A stretch of 7,213 bases of DNA from Clostridiales bacterium (lineage in GTDB: Bacteria; Bacillota; Clostridia; Oscillospirales; Acutalibacteraceae): positions 1 to 7,213 of the forward strand of contig DXVY01000082.1 of assembly GCA_019417145.1 (NCBI GenBank), given 5' to 3'. Of the stretch, positions 6,205 to 7,213 are shown in pieces. The notes beneath the pieces are model-generated. The model was not told the origin of the DNA and did no database searches. It saw nothing but the letters and a program-made list of their open reading frames with translations. How positions within the stretch are numbered: the first letter of the stretch is position 1; every line of letters begins with the position of its first letter. A program made the position numbers and the translations under genes.

Positions 6205-7185
6205 ATGAAAAAGAAAATTTTTGCACTGGCACTCGCGGCGATTTTGGCTACTTCCATGCTGGGCGCCTGCAGCTCCAACGAGGACACCGACTCTTCTGGC
6301 GGCAGCGGCAGCGGTAGCGGCGGTTCGGATACCGCCAAGGTATACCTGATCACCATGGATCAGATGGACCAGCACTGGGTGAACGTGGACAAGGGCTGTA
6401 AGCAGGCCGTAGAAGAGCTGAAGGCCGATGGGGTCAATATTGAATATAGCTGGTCAGCCCCCGATAAGAAGGAAGACGCCAAGCAGATCGAGTGCGTCAA
6501 CAACGCTGTCGCCGACGGCGCGGACGTTATCCTGGTAGCCGCCAACGGCCCCGACGCCATTACCGACGCTCTGAAATCCGCTGATGCCGCCGGCGTAAAG
6601 ATCATCTATGTCGACTCTCCCGCCAACTTCGAGGGTATCCAGACCCTGGCTACCGACAACAAGGCCGCCGGTAAAATGGCCGGTGAGGAGATGATCAAGG
6701 CCCTGAACGACAAGGGCGTCACCTCCGGCAATATCGGCGTCATCACCGTTAACGCCGCCACCCAGTCCACCGTGGATCGCGTAGAAGGCTTCCGTTCTGC
6801 TTTTGAGGGCACCGATTTTGTGCTCAGCGAGGACCAGTATGCCGAGGGCGACGCGGTTAAGGCCAAGGAGTTTGCTACCAACTTCCTGTCCCAGAATTAT
6901 GTGGGCCTGTTCGGCGCCAACGAGGGTACTACCGTGGGCGTGGGCAACGCCATTGACGAGCTGAGCAGCGAGGCTATAGGCGTTGGCTTTGACAAGTCCG
7001 ACTCGGTCACCGCCCTTATCGAAAAGGGCGCCCTGCTCTGCACCATGGCGCAGAATCCCGACAAGATGGGCTATGAGGGCATGATGACTGCGGCCAAGGC
7101 TCTCCAGGGCGAGACCGAGTTCGAAGACGTGGACACCGGCGTTTCCGTGCTGGACGCCGCCGCCTGCGCCGAGCTGCTGGGATAA
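6205..7185 (+). CDS. Sugar ABC importer substrate-binding lipoprotein (RbsB-like, Peripla_BP_4 type)
   Basis: Membrane-anchored lipoprotein of 326 residues that captures the ligand outside the cell. The signal peptide has a KKK start, a hydrophobic core and the lipobox LGAC with lipidated C22. A Gly/Ser-rich linker (31-42) precedes a two-lobed type I binding fold. By position relative to RbsB, likely ligand contacts are the aromatic H57-W58 in DQHWVN, D137 (YVDSP), R192 (DRVEGF), N238 (GANE), D263 (GFDKS) and Q283 (MAQNPD), the usual polar set for a sugar ring. The first-lobe sequence MDQMDQHW differs from the common SNPFF-type motif, so the ligand may not be ribose. ATG 6205 has a strong AGGAGG at 6192-6197, 7 nt away. 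It is the last gene of the operon; 28 nt after its stop complete the window with nothing recognisable. Confidence 0.95.
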   Translation: MKKKIFALALAAILATSMLGACSSNEDTDSSGGSGSGSGGSDTAKVYLITMDQMDQHWVNVDKGCKQAVEELKADGVNIEYSWSAPDKKEDAKQIECVNNAVADGADVILVAANGPDAITDALKSADAAGVKIIYVDSPANFEGIQTLATDNKAAGKMAGEEMIKALNDKGVTSGNIGVITVNAATQSTVDRVEGFRSAFEGTDFVLSEDQYAEGDAVKAKEFATNFLSQNYVGLFGANEGTTVGVGNAIDELSSEAIGVGFDKSDSVTALIEKGALLCTMAQNPDKMGYEGMMTAAKALQGETEFEDVDTGVSVLDAAACAELLG

Positions 7186-7213
7186 GCCCACCCCCATCAA
7201 GTGAACAGACCTA

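Overview
The window looks like a GC-rich member of the Clostridia (Bacillota), possibly an Oscillospirales or Christensenellales gut-type lineage. That is an inference from GC-rich codons, strong GGAGG-type ribosome binding sites, a YesM/LytS-type histidine kinase and a lipoprotein sugar-binding protein. I see no marker gene that fixes the species. All five genes I can support lie on the + strand.

Layout. Positions 1-423 hold no convincing gene. They form a GC-rich leader with a tandem repeat of about 94 nt and several inverted repeats. Positions 424-1443 encode a small sensor histidine kinase with two membrane helices and almost no extracellular loop. Positions 1556-3046 encode a protein with the full two-domain layout of a RbsA/MglA-type sugar ABC ATPase, but nearly every ATP-binding and catalytic motif has been lost. 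A strong intrinsic terminator (3052-3088) closes this two-gene unit. An AT-rich control region follows (about 3139-3417), with candidate promoters, an imperfect repeated motif and a possible attenuator. A complete CUT2 sugar ABC importer comes next: intact tandem ATPase (3418-4923), permease (4937-6010) and lipoprotein substrate-binding protein (6205-7185). A hairpin-bearing gap precedes the binding-protein gene.

How it may work together. The importer is ordinary: the binding protein captures a sugar-like ligand outside the membrane, the permease moves it, and the intact ATPase supplies energy. The ligand cannot be assigned, because no sugar-metabolic gene is present. The unusual part is the upstream pair, a kinase without an obvious sensor domain followed by a pseudo-ATPase that matches the importer's own ATPase domain for domain. 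A reasonable hypothesis, not shown by the sequence, is that the pseudo-ATPase docks on a CUT2 permease or on the kinase and reports transporter state to it. This would be analogous in logic to BceS-type kinases that sense through an ABC transporter. No response regulator is in the window, so the output of the kinase is unknown.
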